NCBI GenBank assembly: GCA_020636675.1
Contig: JACJXK010000019.1
Location: forward strand, 1 to 56,160
Origin: Prevotellaceae bacterium
GTDB lineage: Bacteria; Bacteroidota; Bacteroidia; Bacteroidales; Paludibacteraceae
Length of the DNA stretch: 56,160 nt
Direction: 5' to 3'
Shown: positions 1-9,073 of the stretch, piece by piece
How the letters are laid out: every line of letters starts with the position of its first letter
Numbering within the stretch: the first letter of the stretch is position 1
Position numbers and translations under genes: made by a program
Notes under the pieces: generated by a model
The model's database searches: none
Told to the model about the DNA's origin: nothing
What the model saw: only the letters and a program-made list of their open reading frames with translations

Positions 1-1
1 T

Positions 2-1168
2 TTATTTTTTATAGACTGTTGACAAATCAATTTTTCCTACAACTTTGATGTTGACGAGTTGCTCTCTTGTCTCTTTGGAAATATTTGTCTCTGTTGTTGT
101 CTCTTTTTCTTTGCGTGTGGGCGATTCGGCAATGGAAGGGTTCTTCCTATTTTCTAAACATAATGGCATTTTTGCCAGTAGATTTCCGTCAAATATACCT
201 TTTAGCCCAAGTATTTTCACTCTATTATCAAATCCTTTTAAGTTTCCTTCGCTAAATTTACTCATCCTATGTAGTGTGAATAGATATGCATTGACGCGCA
301 ATCCTAAATCTTTGGCAATGGCAGCCAGTTTGTATAGATAGTCTGTCACAGTGTCTTTGGGGGCTACTCCGCCGTATGTCACATTGCCACACATGCTGAC
401 CTTGCACTCTACAATATGTAATGTGTTGTCCTTTACAAAGATCACATCTATCTCGTTGTCATTTACTAAAGAGTCTTTTCTATATAGTTTTGCGGATAGG
501 GAAATTTGGTCGTCTCTCAATCCAAAATCCTTCTTTATTCTCATGTATGAATACTCTTCAAACCAAGCCCCTTTGTAAAAGACCCTGTCTTCGGGGTTCT
601 CATAATAAGTATCGGCACTCCGTAAGTTTGTAGGTAGATTCCAATTGGATTTTTTCACTTTGTTGAAAATGTCGTTAAGCTGCTGTTCTCCGTGAGTGAT
701 TTTAGAATTTGACTCATACCTAATTCCATACAGAGCCAAGTATTCGTTGAGGGAAGATGTGTATGTGATAGGGTAGCGAACGTTTTTGTCTGTCAAATCA
801 AGAAAATCTTTTCCTCCAATTGGCAAGTAAACGAACCTCGCATCTCGTCTCTGGAAAAACTGGAATACTGCGATAGACATGGGTTTTGTTCCGCCTGTCT
901 GGTTGACCCAATATTCATGGTTGTCGGGTAAGTCTTCAGACTCAAGTTTCTCCATCACGTCAGAGTAGCAATCGTTAGGAACCTCAATCCGTCTTGTGCT
1001 GTTTATTTCGAGTCCCATGGCAGTCTCAAGATTATTTCCGACACCTTTGTCCTTCATCTCCGGGGTCGTGATGAATATCTGTTCGTCGAATTCACGTTGT
1101 TTCTCTTTGTAGAACAAAAAATTAGCGATTAAATTATCGCTTAATATGGATATTAAAACTTTACTCAT
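2..1168 (-). CDS. CARF-domain nuclease, Can2/Card1 (DUF1887-like) type
   Basis: Predicted ancillary effector of the type III CRISPR system. The N-terminal half is CARF-like, with the conserved turn TGGTK at residues 91-95 in a Rossmann-type context. The C-terminal half carries a PD-(D/E)XK nuclease signature: E239, D241 (NEID) and E254-x-K256 (ECK). In the Can2/Card1 family, cyclic tetra-adenylate bound by CARF activates metal-dependent cleavage of nucleic acid; that is family knowledge, the motifs are what is seen. The gene is complete, with a TAA stop at 2-4 and an ATG start. The last ~40 residues are Thr/Glu/Lys-rich and look disordered. It is the last gene of the cas run, 147 bases after the large RAMP gene, and it pairs logically with a Cas10 that keeps its GGDD cyclase motif. 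Confidence 0.85.
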   Translation of the reverse strand: MSKVLISILSDNLIANFLFYKEKQREFDEQIFITTPEMKDKGVGNNLETAMGLEINSTRRIEVPNDCYSDVMEKLESEDLPDNHEYWVNQTGGTKPMSIAVFQFFQRRDARFVYLPIGGKDFLDLTDKNVRYPITYTSSLNEYLALYGIRYESNSKITHGEQQLNDIFNKVKKSNWNLPTNLRSADTYYENPEDRVFYKGAWFEEYSYMRIKKDFGLRDDQISLSAKLYRKDSLVNDNEIDVIFVKDNTLHIVECKVSMCGNVTYGGVAPKDTVTDYLYKLAAIAKDLGLRVNAYLFTLHRMSKFSEGNLKGFDNRVKILGLKGIFDGNLLAKMPLCLENRKNPSIAESPTRKEKETTTETNISKETREQLVNIKVVGKIDLSTVYKK

Positions 1169-1267
1169 AATTTATTGTTATTTAAACATATATTTGTTTG
1201 GAGATGAAACCATCATTAAAACATACTTTAATGGAGACAAATTCGTTATGTCAAAACATTTTTTTGA

Positions 1268-1305
1268 GATAATCGCTGAAAATCATATTTTTTTCAGCGA
1301 TTATC
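1268..1305. other. Perfect 15-bp inverted repeat between the large RAMP gene and the CARF nuclease
   Basis: The arms are 1268-1282 and 1291-1305, fully complementary, with an 8-base loop. The repeat begins 10 bases after the RAMP stop codon in transcription order. On the minus strand an A-rich run follows rather than a U tract, so it is not a canonical intrinsic terminator. It could be an attenuator, a transcript-stabilising hairpin, or a weak terminator that sets effector dosage relative to the complex. Confidence 0.6.
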
Positions 1306-1315
1306 CTTAAAGTTG

Positions 1316-3706
1316 CTATTTGCAGATTTCGTCGAACCATTGTTTCGCAATGTCCTCGCCAACCCATTTTATTGTCGTTTGCCAACGGTCATTTTTGAAA
1401 TCAGTCCATTGATTCATCTCTTTTTTTACAGCATTGTCTTTCAATCGCAATAGAGTTGTTTTTAGCGAATCCATTTGTTCTGTAGGTAACATAGTCAAGT
1501 TTGCTGCTTTCAACCATGACAAGACTTTGTTTTTGCAGACTTTAAAATCGGCAACCTTGTATTTTCCTACATTGGGACCGAATTCATATTTTTCGTCAAG
1601 CATTGTAGTTAACCCACCTTCAACTTTAGCTTGAAGTCTTGCTTTTGTTTCTGCTTCTGCGGCTTGTTGTGCGGCTTCTGTCTCTTTCTGTTTTATGACA
1701 GTTTCTGTCTCTTCAACTTTGCAAAGCCATTCGTTAATTTCTACAAATGAAACGCAAAATTCTTTGGCTGAAGCTAAGCATTCTTTGGCTAAATCGAGAT
1801 TTTTACTGAAAAAAGCCTCTTTTGCATCAGTCATCATCTTGTTGTATGTATTCCTCCGTTCCTGTTGTTTTAACAATACAGCCTCTATGTTTTCATGTTG
1901 CTTATTTGCCGTAACGTTTCCAATAAAATGAGCTCTAGGGACTTCGCCTGATAGTATTTGAGAAAATAAACCGAGTTGGTTGCCGTTTGAGTATTCCTCT
2001 TTTCCTTTTAAAAATTCATTTGTATTTCGGTTTGTATCCATATGCATATAAGAAAAATCAGAATCTTTCTCGTTAGGAATGCCAATGGCCATCATTTGTA
2101 ATTCTCTGATGGCATCTTGGTTTTGATAGTCGTTTACTTCTTCATGGAATTTATTAATAAATTCTTCTCTTGAGTTGGTCGTCTCTGTTGTCTTTAAAGA
2201 TTCTATCTCAATATGCACTTTCCCATATCCATAAGGTTTTCCACTGCCGATATTGTGTCTGCAATTTTGATTGCCATCGAATGTGATGGCGGATATGATA
2301 GCCCCTAATTCTATGGGTTTAAGATTGTGAAATCGAATGGTTCCTTTGAACAATGTGTTTTTGTCCAAAGGAATAATGTGACTTTGCATTTCATCTGTAC
2401 CCTGTGTGCTTTGGTATATGTTGTTCCTTGTTGGATATCTTTTCCTTCCTGCAATGTGAATGGTTTCACTGTTCCAAGTTTGTCCATTCCCTAAATATAA
2501 AGGGTAATAAGAAGGATTAGGAGAGGATAAAATTAAGGAGCGTTCCTTTAAAACTATAGGATTGGTAGTTAAACAGAATGCATGTCCGAACTGAACTCTA
2601 CCTTTAGTCGAATTTGTGTTGGATGTTTGTCCGAGTATGGCCTCGGTCAAGTCCATTTTGTCGTGATTCAAATCGTCCTTACGTATGGCCGTGAATATAC
2701 TATTGAAGGCAGGATATTTGAACATATAAGAAAGACCTATTGCTTCTATAGTTTTGTTTGGGGATGCCATGAAAAACACGGGAATTTTTTCGCCTTCTTG
2801 AATTTTATTTTTCCATAAATTGATGTAATCAGGAGATTCTTTGTGTATTGAGACAAACTCTTTGTAAGTTGTTTCTGGTATTTCTATATTTTTATTTTCA
2901 GTTTTAAAAGGGAATACAAATTCAAAATACTTTCCTTCCCACTTTTTCTCCCCCTTTTTGTTTGTTCTATTTCCCTTCTTCCTTTCTCCAGGTTGTCCTG
3001 TAAATACAATGGTTCCAGATTCTCCCTCTTTGTCAAAACGTACAAACAATCTATTTCCAACTTTCAAAGCCTTTCTTAACTCATTGTCTGCGCTAAATGT
3101 ATTGACTAACGATGTTCCCTCTGACAGACTGTATTTTGCTTGTGCGGTTCGGTTTTCATCTTTTTTAAAGTTCCCATTTCTCACAAAATCATCTAGTCCA
3201 ATGCCTAACTTTCTGTCAATTTCCTCTGCTGATATGCGCCACGGGAGTCCACAGTCGTTAAGAATATACTTGTCGTTAGACATTGACAACCACCCACAAT
3301 GGATATTTTCTGGTTTTATTTTCTCTCTATAGAAATTACCATCAGCGTTGGTCGATAAATCACGAATGCCGAAACTTTGATTGCCAATGAATCCCATTTT
3401 ACCAGCAGAGATTATCTCCAACACGTTTCTTATTGCTCCTTTTATGGAAGTTGCCGGAATGAAATATTTGCCGTCAGGTGCTTTGCTAAATGACTTATAG
3501 TTGTCGTTTTTTGCATCTACATCTGCATCTTCTCTTGTATGTCCGTTGCGTACAAAAATTGGTGTCTCTGCCGTTATTTTCAATTCTATTGTTCCACTTA
3601 CTCCGTCCTCAAACGGTATGTCTTGTGAAATTTTATCTGCCCAGTCCGGGAAATAGACTTTCTCGGAAAGTGGTACGAAATTGAATGGTGCTTTTATTGT
3701 TGCCAT
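1316..3706 (-). CDS. Large type III CRISPR RAMP protein (TIGR03986-like, Cas7 family) with helical C-terminal extension
   Basis: Predicted Cas7-type backbone subunit of the effector complex. The N-terminus resembles the TIGR03986 family I recall (APFNFVPL near residue 6). A RAMP-type IPATSIKGAIRN loop follows at about residue 85, and a glycine-rich segment (GSGKPYGYGK) lies near residue 495. After about residue 600 the protein changes to Glu/Lys/Ala-rich helical sequence with a short coiled-coil-like stretch, ending in a Trp-containing helical tail. At 796 residues it is far longer than a single Cas7. It starts 3 bases after the upstream small gene, so the two are surely co-transcribed. No separate Cas11 small subunit is obvious, and the tail could supply that role (inference). 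Confidence 0.8.
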   Translation of the reverse strand: MATIKAPFNFVPLSEKVYFPDWADKISQDIPFEDGVSGTIELKITAETPIFVRNGHTREDADVDAKNDNYKSFSKAPDGKYFIPATSIKGAIRNVLEIISAGKMGFIGNQSFGIRDLSTNADGNFYREKIKPENIHCGWLSMSNDKYILNDCGLPWRISAEEIDRKLGIGLDDFVRNGNFKKDENRTAQAKYSLSEGTSLVNTFSADNELRKALKVGNRLFVRFDKEGESGTIVFTGQPGERKKGNRTNKKGEKKWEGKYFEFVFPFKTENKNIEIPETTYKEFVSIHKESPDYINLWKNKIQEGEKIPVFFMASPNKTIEAIGLSYMFKYPAFNSIFTAIRKDDLNHDKMDLTEAILGQTSNTNSTKGRVQFGHAFCLTTNPIVLKERSLILSSPNPSYYPLYLGNGQTWNSETIHIAGRKRYPTRNNIYQSTQGTDEMQSHIIPLDKNTLFKGTIRFHNLKPIELGAIISAITFDGNQNCRHNIGSGKPYGYGKVHIEIESLKTTETTNSREEFINKFHEEVNDYQNQDAIRELQMMAIGIPNEKDSDFSYMHMDTNRNTNEFLKGKEEYSNGNQLGLFSQILSGEVPRAHFIGNVTANKQHENIEAVLLKQQERRNTYNKMMTDAKEAFFSKNLDLAKECLASAKEFCVSFVEINEWLCKVEETETVIKQKETEAAQQAAEAETKARLQAKVEGGLTTMLDEKYEFGPNVGKYKVADFKVCKNKVLSWLKAANLTMLPTEQMDSLKTTLLRLKDNAVKKEMNQWTDFKNDRWQTTIKWVGEDIAKQWFDEICK

Positions 3707-3709
3707 AGT

Positions 3710-4105
3710 CTATTCCTCCTTGTTTTTAAATCCGACAAATACTAATTCTGCTGGTTGCAGTACTTCCATGCCTTCACATAGCTCATCTTTTGTTGCTTTC
3801 CAATATTGCAGAAATCTGAGTTTGCTTATTTCACTCATGCGATTTGGCAAAAATTCTTTTATCTCCACATCATTACGGTTAAAGTCAGAAGATTCAACCT
3901 TTTTCGTGAGTACAATGTATTTGCCATCAATATATTTTATACTCGTGGAAACCATTTTTAAATGGTCATATAACTGTCCTTCAATGACAAAAGGATTTAT
4001 ATTGTCGGCAATATCTAATTCAAACTCTTCATTTTGCAAAATCTTTGGTGCTTGCTGGTCGCTGAACCAAAGATAGCCATCGTATATTGATTTTTCTACT
4101 TTCAT
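3710..4105 (-). CDS. Small type III CRISPR-associated protein (TIGR04423-like)
   Basis: A 131-residue protein encoded between two RAMP genes, overlapping the upstream one by 4 bases and ending 3 bases before the next, so it is translationally coupled within the operon. It begins with KSIYDGYLWFSDQQAPK and ends AELVFVGFKNKEE; no catalytic motif is visible. Size, position and composition recall the small Bacteroidota family TIGR04423, found with type III systems, but this is from memory of the family and not a search. The role is unknown. An accessory complex subunit is likelier than an enzyme. Confidence 0.6.
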   Translation of the reverse strand: MKVEKSIYDGYLWFSDQQAPKILQNEEFELDIADNINPFVIEGQLYDHLKMVSTSIKYIDGKYIVLTKKVESSDFNRNDVEIKEFLPNRMSEISKLRFLQYWKATKDELCEGMEVLQPAELVFVGFKNKEE

Positions 4106-5466
4106 TTTAATGGTTCTCCATTTTTAGTTATACTTCCTGTAAATACCCCGTTTCCACGATTTACGCCGCCTCCAAGCGGAAGCATTCCTTTACAAATGTC
4201 AGTTAAAGCCGTTTCAAAAGATTCTTTAACTTTATCTTCTTTTTGTAAGACTTCGGATTTCACCAATATTATTGTTTTAAACTCTTGTCCTTTTCCGAAG
4301 GTGGTTTTTTCTGTAAATAGTGCGCCATCAATGGCTCCTCCTGTAAAACGGTCGATAGATACGTGATTGAGAATCTTATCTTTTCCCGCTTTTGATTCAA
4401 TGATGTCGGAAAAAATGACATTGCCACGTTTTTGATTTTTCTCCGACTGATTCTCATATCCGAATAACTCTTGGACAGCTTTGTTTTCATTGCCGACCTT
4501 GGCATTTTCATCGCCAACAAAAAATTTGTTGAGTCTATTGTAATGAAAAGCTACTCTGTGGGCTAAAGCTCCTTTTACAGAAGTGGCTGGAATAAGTACT
4601 GCATCCTCTTTTATTTCAGGTCTTCCGCTTTTCCAATCTATATATGATGCTTTTACCGGCGTTATGTCGGCTTCTTCATCACCGAATCCGCTGCTAAACA
4701 GGAAGAAGTCCTCGGGAATCAATGTCAATTCATATTTTGTCCACACTTTGGATTCTTCCTTCTTATTCTCTTTTTTGTCTCCATTCCAACACTCTGAAAG
4801 CGATGAAGATTTACTTAAATAGAAATCCAAATCGTCGGGTTTTGTTAAGTCGAGTTGTTTGGTTATGCATGACACAATCTCTATTTCCCCAAAACCGCAA
4901 CGGGTGCCGCTTCCTATTCGGAATGCTTCCGATTGTATTTGATTCAACACATCTTCAAATAAATTGAAGTTGTTTCCATCGGAAACCATTTCAATTTCAA
5001 AGCAGAAACGGGTGCCTTTGAATACAACTTGTTCGTCAAATTTGCCGGCCTTCACGGTTACTCCTCTATGGTCAATTTTAGCATGTTGACGAATGGGTAA
5101 CTCCTTGTATTTTGAATAATATTGATTGTCCCAATCAATATTCCGAAGCCCATCAATAGGTCCTCCGTCTGCACCTATCATCTTTGCTTCGGAAAAGATG
5201 ATTTCAGAACCTTTCCCGTCCTTTGGGCCTCCTTGAAATCCAAAGAATGCATCGGAATACTTTTTGCCGTGTGTTTCGTCAATTGCATGGCGAATAATTC
5301 CGGCAATGCTTGTTCCGGGAATATATGGGAGCCCGTTTACATCAGTTGCGATGAGGGAGTCTGTCATTATGTTCTTGTCTCCGGAGCCTACGGCTAATGG
5401 AGTCTTGGCTTCCAGCACAATACGGGCAAGGAAGCGATGTGTGTAAGTCGTCTTTTTACTTTCCAT
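4102..5466 (-). CDS. Tandem RAMP (Cas7-Cas7) fusion, type III effector backbone
   Basis: Two RAMP/Csm3-like domains in one 454-residue chain. Domain 1 (about 1-205) has TPLAVGSGD, an Asp-bearing loop (TDSLIATD), IPGTSIAGIIRHA and the glycine-rich loop GSGTRCGFGE. Domain 2 (about 235-454) has IPATSVKGALAHR near 290 and the glycine-rich LGGGVNRGNG near the end. In Csm3-type subunits an Asp in the first loop cleaves target RNA; domain 1 keeps a candidate Asp. Domain 2 also has several Asp in the equivalent loop region (GFGDEEAD). The gene overlaps csx10 by 11 bases and the small downstream gene by 4. Such fusions are known in III-D-like systems. Confidence 0.82.
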   Translation of the reverse strand: MESKKTTYTHRFLARIVLEAKTPLAVGSGDKNIMTDSLIATDVNGLPYIPGTSIAGIIRHAIDETHGKKYSDAFFGFQGGPKDGKGSEIIFSEAKMIGADGGPIDGLRNIDWDNQYYSKYKELPIRQHAKIDHRGVTVKAGKFDEQVVFKGTRFCFEIEMVSDGNNFNLFEDVLNQIQSEAFRIGSGTRCGFGEIEIVSCITKQLDLTKPDDLDFYLSKSSSLSECWNGDKKENKKEESKVWTKYELTLIPEDFFLFSSGFGDEEADITPVKASYIDWKSGRPEIKEDAVLIPATSVKGALAHRVAFHYNRLNKFFVGDENAKVGNENKAVQELFGYENQSEKNQKRGNVIFSDIIESKAGKDKILNHVSIDRFTGGAIDGALFTEKTTFGKGQEFKTIILVKSEVLQKEDKVKESFETALTDICKGMLPLGGGVNRGNGVFTGSITKNGEPLK

Positions 5467-6991
5467 TGTTTCTACATCTTTTTGCCATTTGTGCGGCGAG
5501 GTTTATAATTGCGGTTTGCGCGTTTTCGTCAGTAAGTCCTTCGAAGAAATTTTTGAACTTGTTTATTCTTCCTTTCTCTTCCCATTTGTCTTTCGCTACG
5601 CCATGAGTGAGGTAGGCATTGTCAATTTTCACTTTTTTTGTTTCACCATTTTTAGTGATAGACTTTTCCATCGTTTTGGTAAATAATTCTATTTCTAAGT
5701 CATTCTTCGTTTTGCTTTGCATGGCGATACTACGAATTGTTCCCCATTGGGAAGCGAAATTTTCAGAAGTGAAAATATTCATTCTTGATGGATCTTCCTT
5801 TTTTTCTTCGACGGTAGCTGCATATTTACGCACAAATTCATTTACCATTTTATATACGGAAGCTTCTTGTGAAGACTCTTTTATCTGGCGTGCAAGATAT
5901 TCTAAAAGGACATCGCCTTCTAAATTACCTTTCCATTCTTGTTTTTGTTCATTCGCATCTTTGATGGCATAAAGAGCTTTCCCATTTTCTCCTTTCTCTT
6001 CCAAGAAATCCGGATTGTAGATGACTTTCCCGAATCCTTCATTTTGATAGGAGCCGATGTGCTTTGAAGAGAAGTTCGTATCTGTACATCCCTTAATTAC
6101 AAATACACTACCTTTTTCTATTCCACAGCGGTCTGTGTCATAGCACTGACGCTTAAAGTTCCATGGTGCATACTGAAATGTGCGGATTTGTGATTTCTCC
6201 CAACATATTTCTCCATTAGTTAGTCCTAATTGAGTAATGCTTGGACGGAATGTTAAATTACCATTATCATCAAGGAAAATCAAACGACTATCGGCATAAA
6301 TGGTAACAAAATCACCGGTTTTCCTTCGACTCTCACTTTCTTTAAAATCACATTCTTCAATTTCCACCAATCCATATTGAGCAGTGCGTGAACGTCCGAT
6401 GCGCTTTATTCCCTTTATTGCTTCTTCAATTTTTGAAACCATGCCATCATCATCTACTTCAACAGAGAAATAGAATTCAGCTCCTTTGTCCAATGATTCA
6501 TAGCCATACATTGCTTCGTCTTTTGAACGGCGTTTTTCTCTGTCGTAAGCCGATTTGATGGCAAATGATTTCTCAATCTGAGCAGGAGTGGCTTCGTTGT
6601 CGGCAAATGCATAAAAACCTGATCGACATTGCTTGAGTTGCTGTGGTCCTCCATTGTCGTTTTTGTCCTTATCTCTTTCATAGAAATGATGTAGATAACA
6701 AATGTCCGTAACTTTCTTCATCTTTGGATAGAACATAGAAGCGGGGATACGAAGACTTCTCTGATTATTTCCACTAATTGAAGGGTGTGCATCTCCAAAA
6801 CGGACTTTGCCACTATGAAAAAGTGTCATTGCTTCATCTGAAGAAATTCCGTTGTACAAATTTCCGGCTACAACTCCTAAGAAATTATTTCCGGGTATAA
6901 AATCCAATGTTTCATTATTTCCTTCTGTAGCCGATTTTACATTTAGGATAACATCTGTTTTCAGTGTGCATTTAAATTGTAGTGTTCTCAT
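5456..6991 (-). CDS. csx10: Csx10-like RAMP (Cas5-type subunit), type III-D marker
   Basis: Predicted Cas5-equivalent subunit that would cap the crRNA 5' tag region. Motifs that recall Csx10 are FIPGNNFLGVVAGNLY near residue 32, a glycine-containing RIGRSRTAQYGLVE near 200, a GSYQNEGFGKVIYNPDFL block near 315 and SQWGTIRSIA near 420. At 511 residues it is longer than typical Csx10; the extra length is in the C-terminal half, which is lysine-rich. It overlaps the upstream small RAMP by 4 bases and the downstream fusion by 11. The subtype call III-D rests mainly on this gene. Confidence 0.72.
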   Translation of the reverse strand: MRTLQFKCTLKTDVILNVKSATEGNNETLDFIPGNNFLGVVAGNLYNGISSDEAMTLFHSGKVRFGDAHPSISGNNQRSLRIPASMFYPKMKKVTDICYLHHFYERDKDKNDNGGPQQLKQCRSGFYAFADNEATPAQIEKSFAIKSAYDREKRRSKDEAMYGYESLDKGAEFYFSVEVDDDGMVSKIEEAIKGIKRIGRSRTAQYGLVEIEECDFKESESRRKTGDFVTIYADSRLIFLDDNGNLTFRPSITQLGLTNGEICWEKSQIRTFQYAPWNFKRQCYDTDRCGIEKGSVFVIKGCTDTNFSSKHIGSYQNEGFGKVIYNPDFLEEKGENGKALYAIKDANEQKQEWKGNLEGDVLLEYLARQIKESSQEASVYKMVNEFVRKYAATVEEKKEDPSRMNIFTSENFASQWGTIRSIAMQSKTKNDLEIELFTKTMEKSITKNGETKKVKIDNAYLTHGVAKDKWEEKGRINKFKNFFEGLTDENAQTAIINLAAQMAKRCRNNGK

Positions 6992-7545
6992 TTCTTATCT
7001 CCTTCCTTGATTGTGATTTGACAACGTCCTAATCCTCTGTTGCGATTCAGACCGAGCCGTTTGATATATTTTAATCCGTTTTCGATAAGCTCTTTGTTTT
7101 CCTCAGGAATGTAATGAATCATCCCTTCGAGAATGCAAGGAACCACCACTTCCATTTTCCGGAGGCTATGTTCTATGGCAATTCCATCTTCTCCGATGGC
7201 TGTTGATGCGATCGCTCGATAAAGATAATCGGTGGCGTTGTTGGCTAAAATCGCATTCTTATGTGTTTCGCTCAGTTCTGCATTGCCAAAGAAGAGTTCT
7301 CCTTGCTCTTTCTTCTCTTTGTTGTCGAAATATCCGAATAGTTTGTTTGTGTCAAAAGTGTCATTGTCTTGAAACTGTAGAATATTCTCGACAGCCTCGC
7401 GTACCAATCCTTTCATTGTCTTCCCTGGTACAAAGGGAAGTCTGTTTTTGTCCTTGACGACTAAGACATCTACGTCGGCTCCGGCAGCTAATCCTGATCC
7501 GCAATGCCAATCGGAAAAGAATTCTATTTTATATTGTATGTCCAT
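6988..7545 (-). CDS. Single-domain RAMP protein (Cas7/Csm3-like)
   Basis: Backbone subunit of 185 residues. It begins IQYKIEFFSDWHCGSGLAAG, has the loop ADVDVLVVKD with candidate catalytic Asp, then FVPGKTMKGLVREAVE, and ends with the glycine-rich KRLGLNRNRGLGRCQ. This order (first strand, Asp loop, P-G-x-x-xKG, C-terminal G-rich loop) is typical of Csm3-like Cas7. It is short compared with Csm3. Its first base shares position 7545 with the last base of cas10, and it overlaps csx10 by 4 bases, so stoichiometry is probably set by coupled translation. Confidence 0.8.
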   Translation of the reverse strand: MDIQYKIEFFSDWHCGSGLAAGADVDVLVVKDKNRLPFVPGKTMKGLVREAVENILQFQDNDTFDTNKLFGYFDNKEKKEQGELFFGNAELSETHKNAILANNATDYLYRAIASTAIGEDGIAIEHSLRKMEVVVPCILEGMIHYIPEENKELIENGLKYIKRLGLNRNRGLGRCQITIKEGDKK

Positions 7546-9059
7546 TATTTGTCCTCCTCTTTTTTTGTTGTTTGATTACTGATTGAATAAAGAGCCAACA
7601 TGTCATAAACTGGAGATTTATTGGGGTCTCCAGTAACTGTTAACACTAACTTTTTGAGTTCTGTATTTGTTAGAATCTCTAAAAGTCTAAATAGTTTCTG
7701 TTTAGCTGCCTCATTTCCATTGTGCATTAAACTCATCCATTGGCGAAGGTGCGATTTGACTGCGTTACCTTCTTTTCCTTCAAGAAGACTAATCTGATCT
7801 TGAAGTTTCTTAATTGTCCAGCGGCCATCGAGCTCATTAACATAGTAAGGTCCATATTTGAATGTGAATGAATCGCAAGGAGTAAGCTCTCGTTTAACAA
7901 TCTCTTTGTAATCCTCCACAAAACTATCCTGAACCTTATGGAACATCAGGCAGGAAGGAGCCAAACCATTGTTTGCTTTTTTATGTTCGTCGGATTTCGC
8001 ATCTTTCTTTGCTTCCGAACATAATGATTCGGCTAAATCATAGCCATAATAAAAAGGATACGATGATTTGATGAAGGCAATGCCGGCACAGGCAGTAAGA
8101 CTATCGGCGCCACCTTCAAAGATGTTGTGGTCTTTTATGATTTTTCCTAAGTGTTCTTTCGATTTTTCTTCAAACTGTCGCAAGAATACTGTTACATAAT
8201 CAATGGCAATGTCTCCGCGACAAATTACGGTTAAATCATCTCCACCAAGAACTATTGGACGAATAGGAATTATCTCTGTATCTGTAATTTGACACTTCTC
8301 CTTGACAGAAACAAATGCGGCATTGGCGGATTCTATTGTAGCTTTGTCTAATTTTTTGGAAAACTTACTAAATGTGTCTTTGTTTTTTCCGATTTTCTGA
8401 ACTATTTGTCCTAACCCGTTACCATCCGCATGAATGACAGCAATCCAATCGTTCTTTTTTGTTATATCTTCGATATTGTATGCTATCAAACCATCAGAAA
8501 TGTTTTTAATATTAAAACTCTTTTCACAGAGTTTCTTTGTCGTTCGTTTTCTGCGATTTTTTCTTACCTTGTCTGATTCATATCGTTTTTCATAGGTGGC
8601 GGCATCTAAATACTCATCTTCATCCTTGTCGTGAGATGTCGCTGGCAACCCTGTTTTCCTTGATCTAAGAATTCCCATCAAACCCAAGGTTGTGGAATTC
8701 ATAGGTTTGTTGCGTTGAGTTCGAAGTCTTGATTCAAGTTCGTCAACTGCTTTTTCAAAATCGGTAAACTTCACTACAGCTTGGCTGATAGTGATTCCGG
8801 GTGCCATTTCCATTACCTTTTTCGGGAATTCGCGAACAGCCTTTTTGCAATCTTCTTCCTCGTTGAAAATAAACTTAATTTTACCTGCTGCTCGAAGAAT
8901 TGATTCTCCATTTTCTGAGGCAAACTCATCAAACGCAGACGTGCAAATCTCTTCTACCAATTCACTCGCACCAACAATGTCTTTCAACTCATTGGTTTGA
9001 AAAATGAAGTTTTGGATGCCTTGCACCGCCGCTCCATATAAATACTTTTCTTTTTCCAT
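7545..9059 (-). CDS. cas10: Cas10-type large subunit without HD domain, cyclase motif intact
   Basis: Signature protein of type III CRISPR. The first palm starts almost at the N-terminus (AAVQGIQNFIFQTNELK, residues 10-26); there is no HD nuclease domain before it. The second nucleotide-binding core shows HADGNGLG near 210 and the catalytic LGGDDLTV with GGDD at residues 272-275, the motif that makes cyclic oligoadenylate from ATP. Total length is 504, much shorter than HD-bearing Cas10. A basic linker (VRKNRRKRTTKK) lies near 165-176. With DNase activity absent by architecture, defence should rest on Cas7 target-RNA cleavage and cOA signalling to the CARF nuclease at the end of the operon. 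The gene starts 14 bases after cas6. Confidence 0.9.
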   Translation of the reverse strand: MEKEKYLYGAAVQGIQNFIFQTNELKDIVGASELVEEICTSAFDEFASENGESILRAAGKIKFIFNEEEDCKKAVREFPKKVMEMAPGITISQAVVKFTDFEKAVDELESRLRTQRNKPMNSTTLGLMGILRSRKTGLPATSHDKDEDEYLDAATYEKRYESDKVRKNRRKRTTKKLCEKSFNIKNISDGLIAYNIEDITKKNDWIAVIHADGNGLGQIVQKIGKNKDTFSKFSKKLDKATIESANAAFVSVKEKCQITDTEIIPIRPIVLGGDDLTVICRGDIAIDYVTVFLRQFEEKSKEHLGKIIKDHNIFEGGADSLTACAGIAFIKSSYPFYYGYDLAESLCSEAKKDAKSDEHKKANNGLAPSCLMFHKVQDSFVEDYKEIVKRELTPCDSFTFKYGPYYVNELDGRWTIKKLQDQISLLEGKEGNAVKSHLRQWMSLMHNGNEAAKQKLFRLLEILTNTELKKLVLTVTGDPNKSPVYDMLALYSISNQTTKKEEDK

Positions 9060-9073
9060 GTGTTATACTTTGA

